Source: Zantedeschia hybrid cultivar (lineage: Eukaryota; Streptophyta; Magnoliopsida; Alismatales; Araceae). From it: a stretch of DNA of 64,000 bases. Within the stretch, counting starts at the first letter, position 1; each line of letters opens with the position of its first letter. Location: assembly GCA_030544215.1 (NCBI GenBank), contig JARZZO010000004.1, forward strand, positions 48,535,980 through 48,599,979, read 5' to 3'. The position numbers were made by a program, and so were the translations under genes. Below are positions 47,489-56,893 of this stretch, in pieces. The notes below the pieces were generated by a model that was given only the letters and a program-made list of their open reading frames with translations, was not told where the DNA came from and did not search any database.

Positions 47489-50400
47489 ATGGTGATGGCG
47501 CTGCTGCTGCTGGACTATCAGGAGGTTCTGCACTTGGGAGCAGTTACACAGGATACGATGATTACTCCGCACCTCCGAGTCATTCTGAAGGAACTCAAGG
47601 TCAGAGATAAGGACAACAAAGGGGATTTGAAGGCCAACAGCGACAGGCAGGATGTGATTGGCCACCATGGGAAGATGCACCTTCTTATCCGCCCATTTTT
47701 CATCTCCCTACACTGCCATATTCAGACATCAGCAGCACTACTGAAGGGTACTCTGGACCTCCACCTATACAGTACGGCATTTTTGTCCCTCCAATACAAT
47801 CAGGAGAAAGTTCAAGCCAACAAGCTTACACACCTAGAGGTATTCAAAGAGGATTCGAAGACCTCGCTAGTTCCTTGTTTGGCTATGGATATGCACCGGC
47901 AGATTATGGCCCGCCTGCTCAAACTTATGAACCGGATGATGAAGGATCACAAATGTGATCTTTCTAAGGTATTTTTCAACAACAATATCTTTTTTAATTA
48001 ATGCACAACAAAAATTATTAGTTAGTTATTTGTCTTTAATGTTTATTTTTTATGGATGTACATGAATTGCATTCATTCTTATTGTACATCAATTGAATAA
48101 TATGTATGTAATTTTTTCTGATTTTTTTAAATTTTTTCTGATTTTTTCCTTATTTTTTTCTGATTTTTTTTTTTAAAAAAAATCCGGCCGAGTCGGACCG
48201 GCCGGACTGAGTCTGGATCGGCCGACTCGGCCGATCCAGATCGGGTCGGGTCGGGATCGCCGGGTCCCGATTCCCGGTCCCGACCTGAGCCGGAATTCCT
48301 TGCCCAGTGATTAAGATTGGAGGGTGCCTGCCTTCTCCATCCCGCATGTGAACCTATGTAGTCAGAGGCGTGAGGTGACCAGGGGGTTGCCTTAGCCTCA
48401 AATGCCTAGGCGATGGCCTAGGCGTTTGAGGCGACATTTAAAAAAAAATATTTATAATTCACTTATTTGTACAAAATGTGAAAAACACAAATATAATCAT
48501 ACATAATGACATATTCATTCACTCAAATTATCAAATATAACCAAATAATTTTAAATCAAACTAATTGAAATAAAATTTAATCATTAAAAGATGTAATCAA
48601 CAAATTCATGGACATTTTTTTTACTAATTAAACTCACCATAATGAAAATTTATTAACAAAGTGCTAAGCAAACACAATATAAGTAAGGTAAATAAGTTAT
48701 TACAACATTCAAATGTTCCTTTAGAAAATAAGTTGCCAACATTTCCAAATAACGCTAATAAGCCTATGAATACATTCCTTTCACAACTCTCAAGTCTCAC
48801 TTATTCATCACTTTTAGAATCCTCATCTTGCTCAAGTGGAAGTTCACCCTCAGAGTCTTCCGTGGTATCATCAGACCCAACTTCAAGCTCATCAATAGAC
48901 TCTAATGTGGAACTTGTTGCAGCCGCTTTCCCCTTCCTTAAACAACGTTTCTTTGATGTTGACCTTGTATGTGGACCTTTTTCTTCACTAATCCCTGCAG
49001 CAATCTCAACATCTAACCATGTGAGGTCCTCATCCTCATGTACAACATCTTCATTATCATGGGGATGTGCTATCCACTCATTGCAATCATCAATATCTTC
49101 CAAACTTATAGGATCAGCTCAGTTTATTGGAAACGTAAAAAGCGACCTCGAGGGCATTGGTTGTATTGCACAAACACGAGATCATTTAGCTTCTTTTGCT
49201 CCAACCTATTCCTTTTCTTAGTGTGCACCTAGAAAAATATCATTATTAGATTAATCTAGAATAAAAAATAAGCATAAGATGTATTATTCAATGAAAGTTA
49301 ATAAACATCTAAACATGTTCAAATGTACGCCAGTTGCATTAACAGCTAGATGCACTACACGTGAGGCTCAAGATGCGAATGGCCATCCTTTGCAGATTAG
49401 GAGTTTTTCTCCCAAAATCCACCCACCAATTAACTACATAAGACATCCAAATAGTATTTAATTTTCACATCAAAAAGGAATTAATGAATAAATGTACTAG
49501 TAGTAGTCCATATAGAAATATACCAGGATTAGATGTGGTACGTTGCTTTATAGCCATTTCTTTCCAAAGAAGTCCATAGCATTCCTATAACACGTCAATT
49601 CCTTAGTAATCTCATCTTGTATCTTAGGATCAAGAACTAACTTCTCAATGCAATCATATAGTCCTTGCTTCACTTTAACATTAGAATCAATCCCTGGATT
49701 TACATAATAGAATTGAGGGTTAAGATAGTATCCAGCTGTATGTAAAGGACAATGAAGTTAAAATCCCATCTCCTATCAATGATCTCCCAAAGTGGACCAT
49801 ACTTGTCCACCTTTCCATCCAAAGCATTCTTGATACTTTCCTTGGCGCGTTCCATAGCTTCATAAATATAACCCATTAACGGCTTCTCTCCATCAACCAA
49901 CCGCAAAACCATGACAAGGGTTTGAATATCTTTAGTGCATAAACAACTCCCTTCCAAAACTGAGTCTTCAAAATTATATCTTGTGCTTTCTTTTCTTTAG
50001 TTTTTCTTGCCGACTTATTATTCATTGTCAATTCAGTAGATCTAAAGATTCTTCTCAAACCATCTTTACAATCCAACAAACTTTGCAGATTCAAATAATT
50101 GGTGGCAAAGCGGGTCACAGCTGCACGGACAAGATTCTTTTTATTTGTATACTTCCTCATCATAGCAAGCACTCTCGTATGTGCATAAATAAATGTAGTA
50201 ACCATCCTTGCCCTCTAAATGGTAGACTTGATCGGAGACATCTTGGAAATGTCCTCCAATGTCAAGTCTAGGCAATGGGCAGCACATGGTGCCCAAATAA
50301 GTGAGGGTGGCTGCCATCAATATTTTTCCTGCAGCAACAGACCTTGCTTCGTTATCTATGACAACATGTGTCATGTTCTCTGCACCATCCTCTATAACTA

Positions 50401-51752
50401 TCTTGTTCAATAAGTCAGCCAACAACTTTGCATCTTGGCATACTGAGATGCATCAATAGACCTCATGAATACAGTTCCAGTAGGTGAATTGACCAAAGTA
50501 CGACCTTTTCCATCTGTCCATGCATTAGACATGATAGTACAACCAAACTACACCCAGTTGGATTTTTGTATATATACTAATTCTTAAGTCTTTTGAATCT
50601 CCTTTTGGAGAAGGGTCTCACGAATTTCATAGTAGCTAGGCCTTTCAATCATAGACCGAATTGCCCTATAGTTTCTAACATTGTTTAGAATCTATTTAGA
50701 CGTACGGTATTGAATGAGGTTCCAACTTGATACATCCACCTAGCTATATAGTGGATGACCCCTTCTCGTGCTTCCTTCTCATGCTTCTTGTCCTTGATAG
50801 ATTTGCCATTTGAATCTTCATGATTAGAAGTACAAAATCTATCTAAGGGACCTTTCATCCGAGGAGGGTTTGCAAGAATGTCATCAACTTGATTCACCTT
50901 AGGATGAATCTTTGGAAGTAAATTTTTAAAAATATCATCTCGACTTTCTGCTTCCCTAATCAAACATTTCTTTTCAATCTTTGTTTGTTTTGATTGCTCT
51001 ATGTATTATTTAATTTCTTCTTTTGCATCTAGTGTCACCTTCAAGTAAGCTGTCACATTTGTAGAAGTCCCAGTTATGTGTTGTTTCAATTAGTTGATCC
51101 CTCCTTTACAATCTTTTTGACAAAAAATACATTTTACCCAGTCCCTATTAGTTGGATTCACCAAAGTACCATATTTCCAGTCTGGGTCTTTATTTCTCCC
51201 TTTCCCTTCGGTAGGCTCTTGATTAGACAAATGAGACGACCCTCCATCTGGTATGGAGGTTCAATACAAAAATAATATAAAAAATAATATATAATATTTA
51301 ATAATCATTGAACTTAGATATAATTAAGAAAAAATATAAAAATAGATAGGGCAAAAAGTAGAACCTTAATCACAAAGAGAAATCAGTGTCATCCACACTC
51401 TACCTAGTTAATAAATCACTGTCCACCTATAAAGAGAGAGACAATTATGAAGATAGTGAGAGAGAGAGATAGAGGAAAGAAAGAGACAGAGAGATAGATA
51501 GAGTGAGACAGACAGAGAGAGTGATATGGTGGGGGTGAGAGAGAGAGACAAAGACAGAGAGTGAGATGGTCGAAGGAGGGGAGGGAGACAGGGAGAGAAG
51601 TAGACAGAGTGAGAGGGTCAGGAGAGGAGAGCGAGATAGGGAGAGAGAGTGAGAGGGTCGGGAGAGAGAGAGAGAGTCGGGGGAGGGGAGCGAGCGAGAG
51701 AGAGTCGGGGGAGGGGAGCGAGCGAGAGAGAGAGAGAGAGTCGGGGGAGGGG

Positions 51753-51787
<35 letters not shown>

Positions 51788-51808
51788 GAGGGTCGGGTGA
51801 GGGGAGCG

Positions 51809-51887
<79 letters not shown>

Positions 51888-51906
51888 GGGTCGGGTGAGG
51901 GGAGCG

Positions 51907-51983
<77 letters not shown>

Positions 51984-54869
51984 CAGAGGAGGGGAGCGAG
52001 AGAGAGAGACATAGAGAGTGAGAGGGTCTGGGGAGGGGAGCGAGAGAGAGAGAGAGAGAGACACACACACACACACAAAGAGTGAGAGGGTCGGGGTGGG
52101 GGAGGGAGATAGGTAGAGAGACAAAGAGTGTGAGAGGGTCGGGGGAGGGGAGTGATACAGAGTGAGGAGAGAGACACAGAGAGTGAGAGGGTCAGGGGAG
52201 GGGAGCGAGACAGGGAGAGAGATAGAGAGCGAGAGGGTCGGGGGAGACAGGGAGAGAGAGAGTGAGAGGGTTCGGGGAGGGGAGCGAGATAGGGAGAGAG
52301 ACAGAGAGAGAGGGTCGGGAGACAGGGAGAGAGATAGAGAGAGTTAGAGAGTCGAGGGAAGGGAGCGAGATAGGTAGAGAGACAGAGAGAGAGGGTCGGG
52401 GGAAAGGGAGAGAGATAGAGAGAGTTAGAGAGTTGAGGGAAGGGAGCGAGATAGGTAGAGAGACAGAGAGAGAGGGTCGGGGGAAAGGGAGAGAGATAGA
52501 GAGAGTTGAAGAGTCGAGGGAGGGGCGCGAGATAGGGAGAGAGACAGAGAGAGGGTCGGGAGACATGGAGAGAGATAGAGAGCGTTAGATAGTCGAGGGA
52601 GGGGAGTGAGACAGGGAGAGAGACAAAGAGAGTGAGAGGGGGGAGGTGAGGGAGACAGAGAGAGACATAGAGAGTGAGAGGGTCGGGGGAGGGGAGCGAG
52701 ACAAGGAAAGAAATAGAGAGGGGATTTGGGGGGGGGGGGGTTACCTAAAATCGCCGTCGACGGAGGATTTGCCGTCGCCATCGCTGGAGGGCTGCGCTAT
52801 CACCGTCGCCGTCGTAGGGGAGGGACCGTGGAGCTACCAGCCACGGACAACGACTTTGGAGGGGTGGAGGACGACGAATGGCTCGGGGTGGGGTGTTAGG
52901 GTTTCTATCGGGACAGGTTTGGGGGGTTAACGATTCGCTTTTATAGCGCAGGCATTGGGCCCTTTGGGCTGGGCCACAGGGGCCGAGTTCAGGCTGAACG
53001 GACCGGCTGAGGCGGGCCTAGGCGACGGAGGCGCCATAGGTGTGCGGAGGTGAGCGCCTCAATGCTTGAGGTGTTTTCAGCGTTCGCCTAGGCGAATCAG
53101 CCCAAAGCGAGGTGGGTTATCATCGCCTGGCCTCGCCTCGTCGCCTACGCGAGCGCCTCACTCGCCTTTGACTACATAGATGTGAACTCCACCGTTCGGG
53201 GCGTTAAGGGTGTCTGATATTGATTGGAGGACCGGGAAGGTGCCAGGCCTCTCCCCTGTATTTAGGGGCACATACATACTTACAAATTCATATGTATGTA
53301 TATTGGAATGCTGGCGGTGGACTGTATCACAACTGCCTGATCAAGATCTGGTGCACTTTTGTTAAAAATAGGGACATTCCCAATGATGGGAACCCGTGTG
53401 CCGCCCCACATTTGCCTGATGCCTTTCTTTTATTTTCTTTTTAACATTTTGACTACTCCACTCTGCCCCACAACTCACTTTTGTTTATAAAAGGGGACAT
53501 TCTCAGTGCTGCGAACCCGTATGCCACCCCGGATTTGCCTGATGCCTTTCTTTTCTTTTTCTTTTTTTAATTTTAACTACTCCCTCTGTGCCACAACTAA
53601 TCTCTCCATGAATTTTGGGTGTTGCAGGCACCTATCAGAGTGGTGCATAGTATCAGCCCCCTGTATATACATACACGCATATAAATTCACACATAGGCAG
53701 AGTGGTGCATAGTATCAGCCCCCTGTACGTTACATGCATACACATACATATAAATACACACATGTAATGCAAGATCATCTGATTCAAATTAGAATCCTGA
53801 TCGGATTTTTAGGGCCACAAAACCAATCCCAATTGGCAAAATTGAAAGAAAAAGAAAAATTAATTAGAAAATTTTGAAAAGGAGAAATAAATTTGGATTG
53901 GCCCAATTTAGGCTGAAGCGACTCAGTTCGGATCAAAATCATGGAATCCCCTCTAGTGAGAATTTCGGTCTTGGGGACACCCTAAACCAGCTGGTTCATG
54001 GGGGCTCCTTAAAAGCCTCCCCCCTAAATTTCTGGTCATGGAAACTACCCTCTGAGAGGAAACCTAGTGCGTTTGAGCCTTCACCTCTTTTGCTTGCTCA
54101 CTGCCGCCGCCGCTGCCACTCCCTGTGCTTGTGCCTCTGCTGTTCCCAGAGGATTCTCCTGCTTGTGCCACTGCTGCTTCCTGCCAGTGCTTGCACCGCC
54201 CTGCTCGTTTTCATAGATTATTTTTAAATTATAAATATACATCTTTTATTTTTTAAACTTCATTGGATCACTATCATTGGATTGGGGGATCTGGCTGATC
54301 CGATCTGATCCAGTTCAGGATCGGGGGTACTTGATCTGAATGCCCTATCTGATTCTGAATTCCTTGTATATACCATGAATACATACATACATTGACTTAG
54401 CTTTGTTATTTTGTCATTCACAGCATGCATTTGTGTCAGCATTTGACGTGCAGGGCATAGCTTCTTTTTTGTATCATATATGTTTCTTTCCTTTGTTAAA
54501 AATAGTTTTACTTTCCTTTGTAAAATCATTTATTGTTATGTTTATTGATCTATATGCTTCAGACTGGGGCATTTATACTTGTTGAAGGACTTCTCTTTGC
54601 CTCAAAGACAATGAAGCTGAGGAAAGGCTGAACCAGAGGGAAAGAAGTGGAACAGAATAAAAACAAGGCTGAGATAGGCTTGGGCTTTACTTGTTAGGGA
54701 GTTTAACCAGATTCTGCCACATAATGTAATCGAGCGGCTACTATGGACTCTGCTATTGGGGAAGACACCTAATCTTATGCAAAATTGTTCCATGATCCTA
54801 TTATCTGTCATATTATTCAGTCATGTAAGTGCCCCATTCTTAAGCATATGGATCAATAAAATCAGTAGG

Positions 54870-54905
<36 letters not shown>

Positions 54906-56893
54906 ACGACTGAATTGACTCTACAGTGAACCCCTTCCTCTTTCTCCCTATTAATAGTCCTCCCCTTATAGTCTCTCTCCCCTAACACATATACACAGAC
55001 CCCACCTAACACCCACACAGATCTTAGGCCGTCCGTCATGATGTCCTTGAGTTGTGCCTATATGGGGTTGCCACTTGGTGAGTGCATCACAATGTCCAGC
55101 TCTAATCCTTGCTCTAGTTGATTGAGCGGATGGTCAATCGGGAGGGAGGGAGGGACAAGAGGGATGGCTAGGGTCCCTGCATGGGTCGTTGCCTGGGTGA
55201 GTGCATTAGGATTGCAATAACCCAATCACGAGTCAGGCAGGAGGAGAGGGCTACCTACGAGGTGAAGTGTGTAGCCACCGCAGTGTGGAGCTACCATTAT
55301 GTCTGGAGTTGAGGACAAGAATGAAGTGGATTAGTCTCACATTGAAAACACGGGAAAAAGTTTCTAGGCCATATATGTGGGATTTAGATCTATAACTTGT
55401 GAGACACCTTTTGGAGACAAAACCGTGTGGGCTTGACCTAAAGCGGATAAAGATTAGATTGGATAGTTACAAAATGGTACCAGAGTGTGACCCGTGCAGT
55501 ATGATGTGGGTTGGTTTAGGGACGAACCATACGGAAGCTGGTGGCCCTGTAGTGACCCAGTCGCAAGTCGGGCAGGAGGAGGGGGCTACCCATAGGAAAG
55601 GGCTACCCACGAGGTGAGCGGTATGGAACCACTATGGTGTGGAGTTACCACTACGCCTGGGGGTTGGGGTGGGGAATAAACTGGATTAATCCCACATCGG
55701 AAAATGGAAAAAGTTGCTGTGCCATATATGTGAGATTTGGATCTAGAACTTGTGAGATGCCTTTTGGGGACAAGAACTGTACGGGCTTGGCCCAAAGCAG
55801 ACAATACCTTACAAGGGTTGGATCGGGTCATTGCAAGGATGCCCAGCTTTGACCCTGTGATTTGCCCACCCTCCATCCATGTCTAATAGTGAGAACACCT
55901 CTTGCATCACCAAAGGAGGAGATCCCTCTCCAGCTAGGGCCACAAGAACATTTGATTGGAGTAGAGAATGAGGATTAAAATATTTGTTTTTGATACTTCA
56001 CGAATAAAGAAGGGCATTTTTGCCATTTAATAAAACATGAAGATGGACGCGACATTCTCTCTGATATTCATGGGATATTTTTTTTAAATCATTTTGTTAC
56101 GATACATCTCTGAGCAGCGAAAGATTTTGGGGGATCAAAAAATAAATATTGGAATTAGAGGGTACTAAATTTGTCGGATTAAAGAGTGGTATTTCTAAAT
56201 ACCCTTTTGTAAAGGTTTAGCAGAAAAAAAATGAAATTGTTTCAGTGGCTGTACGTGAATCTGGCTTCTCATAAAGGGTGCCCCACATGTGTTATTGGCA
56301 TGGCAATTGTGACATTAACACTAGGTTGAGAGTTTTCTGGATCTGCCCTCTCTAAGTCCCCAGTCATCCCAGATCACTGTGAGTAAGGTTTTTTAAGTCT
56401 TTGGCCTAAAGGCACAGGCTTGCCGATTTTAGTGTCTTGCGTGCCTTTTGGATGCAGTTCTTCTAGTACATTTGTTATTGCATGTCTTTGCTGATTGGGA
56501 CATGATTTTACTGTCTCTTTTCTCTTTAAAGCTATGACACCTTTGCGGCTATAAATCATTTATGATAATTTCTTTCTTCCTGTATTGAATTGTCTTCTCT
56601 TTTTTACTATCTCCCCAGAAAATTTCGGAGTTGGCTCATGCTCAGGGTGCTATCCTGTTGGTGGATAACAGTATTATGTCTCCAGTATTGTCACAACCAT
56701 TAGAACTTGGGGCAGGTGTATACTAAACTGTGTTTTAGGAATTTGTAAATCTTGGGAAAACTGGATTCTGACTATAACAATGGTATTCACCTTTCCTTTC
56801 CACAATTGCAGATATTGTGATGCACTCAGCAACTAAACTTTTAGCGGGTCATAGTGATCTGATGGCAGGAGTTCTTGCTGTAAAGGGGGAGAG
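36947..56893 (+). CDS. CBL: Cystathionine beta-lyase, chloroplast; exons 1-8, 3' partial
   Basis: CBL cleaves cystathionine to homocysteine, pyruvate and ammonia in chloroplast methionine synthesis, using PLP. Exons: 36947-37229, 37322-37434, 38927-38997, 39147-39238, 39322-39409, 39530-39641, 56619-56715 and 56812-56893. All junctions are GT..AG and phases agree. The product begins with a Ser/Arg-rich transit-peptide-like region (about 80 residues). It then shows the Cys/Met-metabolism PLP fold: FDPYGAVSTPLYQTATFEQ, YDYTRSGNPTRDVLE, FCFTSGMAALAAVTH, AGDDIYGGSDRLLSRV, WLESPTNPR, VDNSIMSPV and HSATKLLAGHSDLMAG, whose SATK lysine binds PLP. VDNS/HSATK spacing and the plant-style VNTT block favour CBL over cystathionine gamma-synthase. 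The frame remains open at 56893 (phase 2), and the C-terminal half lies beyond the window. Intron 6 (16,977 bp) is largely transposons. There is no stop inside the exons, so the gene is probably functional if intron 6 is spliced. Confidence 0.93.
37322..37434 (+). CDS. CBL: CBL exon 2
   Basis: It encodes VEPKEPSISTVLTSFGNSF and STPLYQTATFEQ. Acceptor TCTGCAG, donor CAG|GTAACA. Intron 1 is 92 bp. Confidence 0.95.
38927..38997 (+). CDS. CBL: CBL exon 3
   Basis: It encodes PSATENGPYDYTRSGNPTRD, the substrate and cofactor-phosphate contact block, ending in phase 2. Acceptor TTCTAG, donor AAAG|GTACAG. Confidence 0.95.
39147..39238 (+). CDS. CBL: CBL exon 4
   Basis: It encodes LLAKLEKADRAFCFTSGMAA and LAAVTHLLEN. 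SGMAA is the PLP-phosphate-binding turn. Acceptor AATCAG, donor AATG|GTACTA. Confidence 0.95.
39322..39409 (+). CDS. CBL: CBL exon 5
   Basis: It encodes QDIVAGDDIYGGSDRLLSRV and IPKRGITVK. The acceptor at 39321 keeps the family's NG-(E/Q)-(E/D)-IVAGDD spacing. A second AG at 39306 would add five residues in frame. Confidence 0.9.
39530..39641 (+). CDS. CBL: CBL exon 6
   Basis: It encodes RVNTTDLAEVASAIGPSTKL and VWLESPTNPRQLISDIR, ending in phase 0. The donor CGT|GTAAGG opens the 17-kb intron. Confidence 0.95.
40188..40730. mobile_element. Short non-autonomous hAT-type element
   Basis: The ends are inverted repeats: TAGGGTTGTAAATGA on the left and, in reverse complement, TAGGGGTGTAAATGAGCCG on the right. 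The subterminal DNA is rich in GCTCG/CGAGC motifs, as in hAT MITEs common in plants. No transposase frame. The flanks AGAACAGG and AGAATATG may be a decayed 8-bp duplication. Confidence 0.7.
40989..42258 (+). mobile_element. hAT deletion derivative (element X)
   Basis: The ends CTATGTAGTTAAGGCG and, reversed, ATATGTAGTCAAAGGC are the terminal repeats of the family at 48354-53179. Flanking ATGGGTGC/ATGGGTGT is a 7-of-8 target duplication. It keeps both subterminal zones (GCCTAGGCGA motifs), a CT-rich tract and the AT-rich 3' end of that family, but no transposase. It lies in the opposite orientation to its larger relative. Confidence 0.85.
41545..41960 (+). repeat. CT-rich satellite inside element X
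   Basis: (CT)n runs are broken by recurring modules such as GGCTTCGGCCTCTCTATC and CTCTCACTCTTTGC. It corresponds to the expanded GA/CT tract at 51430-52740 in the larger family member. Confidence 0.8.
42395..42430. repeat. (TCTA)n/(TCCA)n microsatellite
   Basis: Six or more TCTA units pass into TCCA units. A TATATA/GATAGATA stretch follows to 42460. Confidence 0.85.
43673..44390 (+). repeat. 153-bp tandem array in the leader intron of element Z
   Basis: About 4.6 units, with AAGGTTCAATTGAG starting at 43728, 43881, 44035, 44188 and 44341 (period 153-154). Each unit holds a palindrome with 13-bp arms, GTTCAATTGAGTG and CACTCAATTGAAC, around a 7-base loop; only the last copy has a mismatch. 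The array lies between a likely donor at about 43542 and the acceptor at 44420, so it would be spliced out. Confidence 0.9.
44424..47958 (+). pseudogene. hAT transposase with BED finger and dimerisation domain, seven premature stops
   Basis: From ATG 44424 the frame has a BED zinc finger (VKCNWCGKEMGGGIYRLKNH) and an acidic stretch. Next comes a DUF659-like block (QTMVDAIADAGPG, CTIMCDGW), then VTDNEASYK and HLYWVPCATHSVDLMM, the hAT core. After three canonical introns it ends with the hAT dimerisation block (NPLAYVAVRVLSQTTSSSQC, then ERNWSTFSLIHTK) and a long Gln/Ser/Gly-rich tail. Premature stops are at 45426, 45825, 46092, 46951, 47194, 47428 and 47608. The natural stop is at 47956. No frameshift is needed anywhere. 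The transposase would bind element ends and cut them; this copy cannot make a full protein. Confidence 0.88.
48801..51290 (-). pseudogene. hAT transposase of element Y, decayed
   Basis: Minus-strand pieces in order: a BED finger remnant near 51240-51080 (WVKCIFCQKDCKGGIN, a stop, LKQHITGTSTN, the last Cys lost), NPPRMKGPLDRFC, HVVIDNEARSVAAGKILM, VRAAVTRFATNYLNLQSLL and MGYIYEAMERAKESIKNALD. The C-terminal dimerisation block follows at about 49440-49320 (GRKTPNLQRMAIRILSLTCS, with an in-frame stop beyond). An acidic tail lies at 49103-48801. Frameshifts and stops separate most pieces. The domain set is the same as in element Z, but the sequence and the terminal repeats differ, so this is a separate hAT family. 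Confidence 0.85.
51430..52740. repeat. GA-rich satellite in the 5' leader of element Y
   Basis: (GA)n runs alternate with GGGTCGGGGGAGGGGAGCGA modules about every 50-110 bp over 1.3 kb. Long open frames on both strands are repeat artefacts. The tract lies between the element's right end and its transposase. Confidence 0.9.
53366..53600 (+). repeat. Tandem duplication, about 134 bp
   Basis: GGGACATTC(C/T)CA is followed by GAACCCGT(G/A)TGCC, TTTGCCTGATGCCTTTCTTT and a CTACTCC segment. It occurs twice in a row (from 53366 and 53500). Confidence 0.8.
53636..53762 (+). repeat. Tandem duplication, 63 bp
   Basis: AGAGTGGTGCATAGTATCAG with CCCCCTGTA, then an ATACA-rich tail, starts at 53636 and again at 53699. 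Confidence 0.85.
54872..54904. repeat. (GA)n microsatellite
   Basis: About 16 GA units. Confidence 0.9.
55213..55835 (+). mobile_element. TRIM (miniature LTR retrotransposon)
   Basis: LTR1 (55213-55471, TGCAATAACCCAATC...ATAGTTACA) and LTR2 (55548-55835, TGTAGTGACCCAGTC...GTCATTGCA) are collinear. Only 76 bp lie between, with a TGGTACCAGAGTGTGA primer-site-like sequence at 55475 and a purine-rich AAGCTGGTGGCCC before LTR2. The 5-bp target duplication AGGAT is perfect (55208-55212 and 55836-55840). LTR2 has an internal duplication of about 25-30 bp (GGGCTACCC). No coding capacity, as usual for TRIMs, which move with enzymes from other elements. Confidence 0.9.
56619..56715 (+). CDS. CBL: CBL exon 7
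   Basis: It encodes KISELAHAQGAILLVDNSIM and SPVLSQPLELGA. The Asp of VDN contacts the PLP ring nitrogen in this family. Acceptor TCCCCAG, donor GCAG|GTGTAT. Confidence 0.95.
56812..56893 (+). CDS. CBL: CBL exon 8 (PLP lysine)
   Basis: It encodes DIVMHSATKLLAGHSDLMAG and VLAVKGE, with the Schiff-base lysine in SATK. The donor GAG|GTTATC leaves phase 2. The next exon of the family (starting around LAKEVYFLQ) is not found up to 64000. Confidence 0.93.

Larger units (their letters stand above)
42988..48302 (+). mobile_element. Near-complete hAT transposon (element Z)
   Basis: A perfect 8-bp duplication, CCCAGTGA, flanks it (42980-42987 and 48303-48310). The ends CATGGATTGCGG and, reversed, CAAGGAATTCCGG form short imperfect inverted repeats. 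Subterminal palindromes (AATCGGCCGATT, CCGGACCGGCC) are dense at both ends. It holds a single transposase gene with introns in the plus direction. The intact duplication and absence of frameshifts suggest a fairly recent insertion. Confidence 0.92.
48354..53179 (-). mobile_element. Large hAT transposon of the element X family (element Y)
   Basis: A perfect 8-bp duplication, ATGTGAAC, flanks it (48346-48353 and 53180-53187). Terminal repeats are CTATGTAGTCAGAGGCG and, reversed, CTATGTAGTCAAAGGCG (one mismatch in 17). Subterminal GCCTAGGCG motifs occur at both ends. A decayed transposase lies on the minus strand. It starts only 51 bp after element Z ends. Confidence 0.93.
53188..55212. other. 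CBL intron 6 stretch without gene
   Basis: It contains two tandem duplications (53366-53600 and 53636-53762), a GATCTGATCC-rich block near 54270-54350 and a (GA)n run at 54872-54904. No protein or element boundary was recognised. Confidence 0.5.
39642..56618 (+). other. CBL: CBL intron 6, 16,977 bp, transposon-filled
   Basis: Five mapped elements (40188-40730, 40989-42258, 42988-48302, 48354-53179, 55213-55835) total 12,577 bp, about 74 percent of the intron. Donor and acceptor are intact and exon phases match across it (phase 0). The unassigned remainder includes transcribed-looking but non-coding DNA and short tandem duplications. Confidence 0.85.

Noticed and set aside
47267..47680. 137-codon minus-strand frame with a His run
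   Set aside because: Mirror of the acidic Asp run in the transposase tail on the plus strand.
51416..52781. Frames up to 209 codons of Ser/Leu or Arg/Glu repeats
   Set aside because: Artefact of the GA/CT satellite in element Y.
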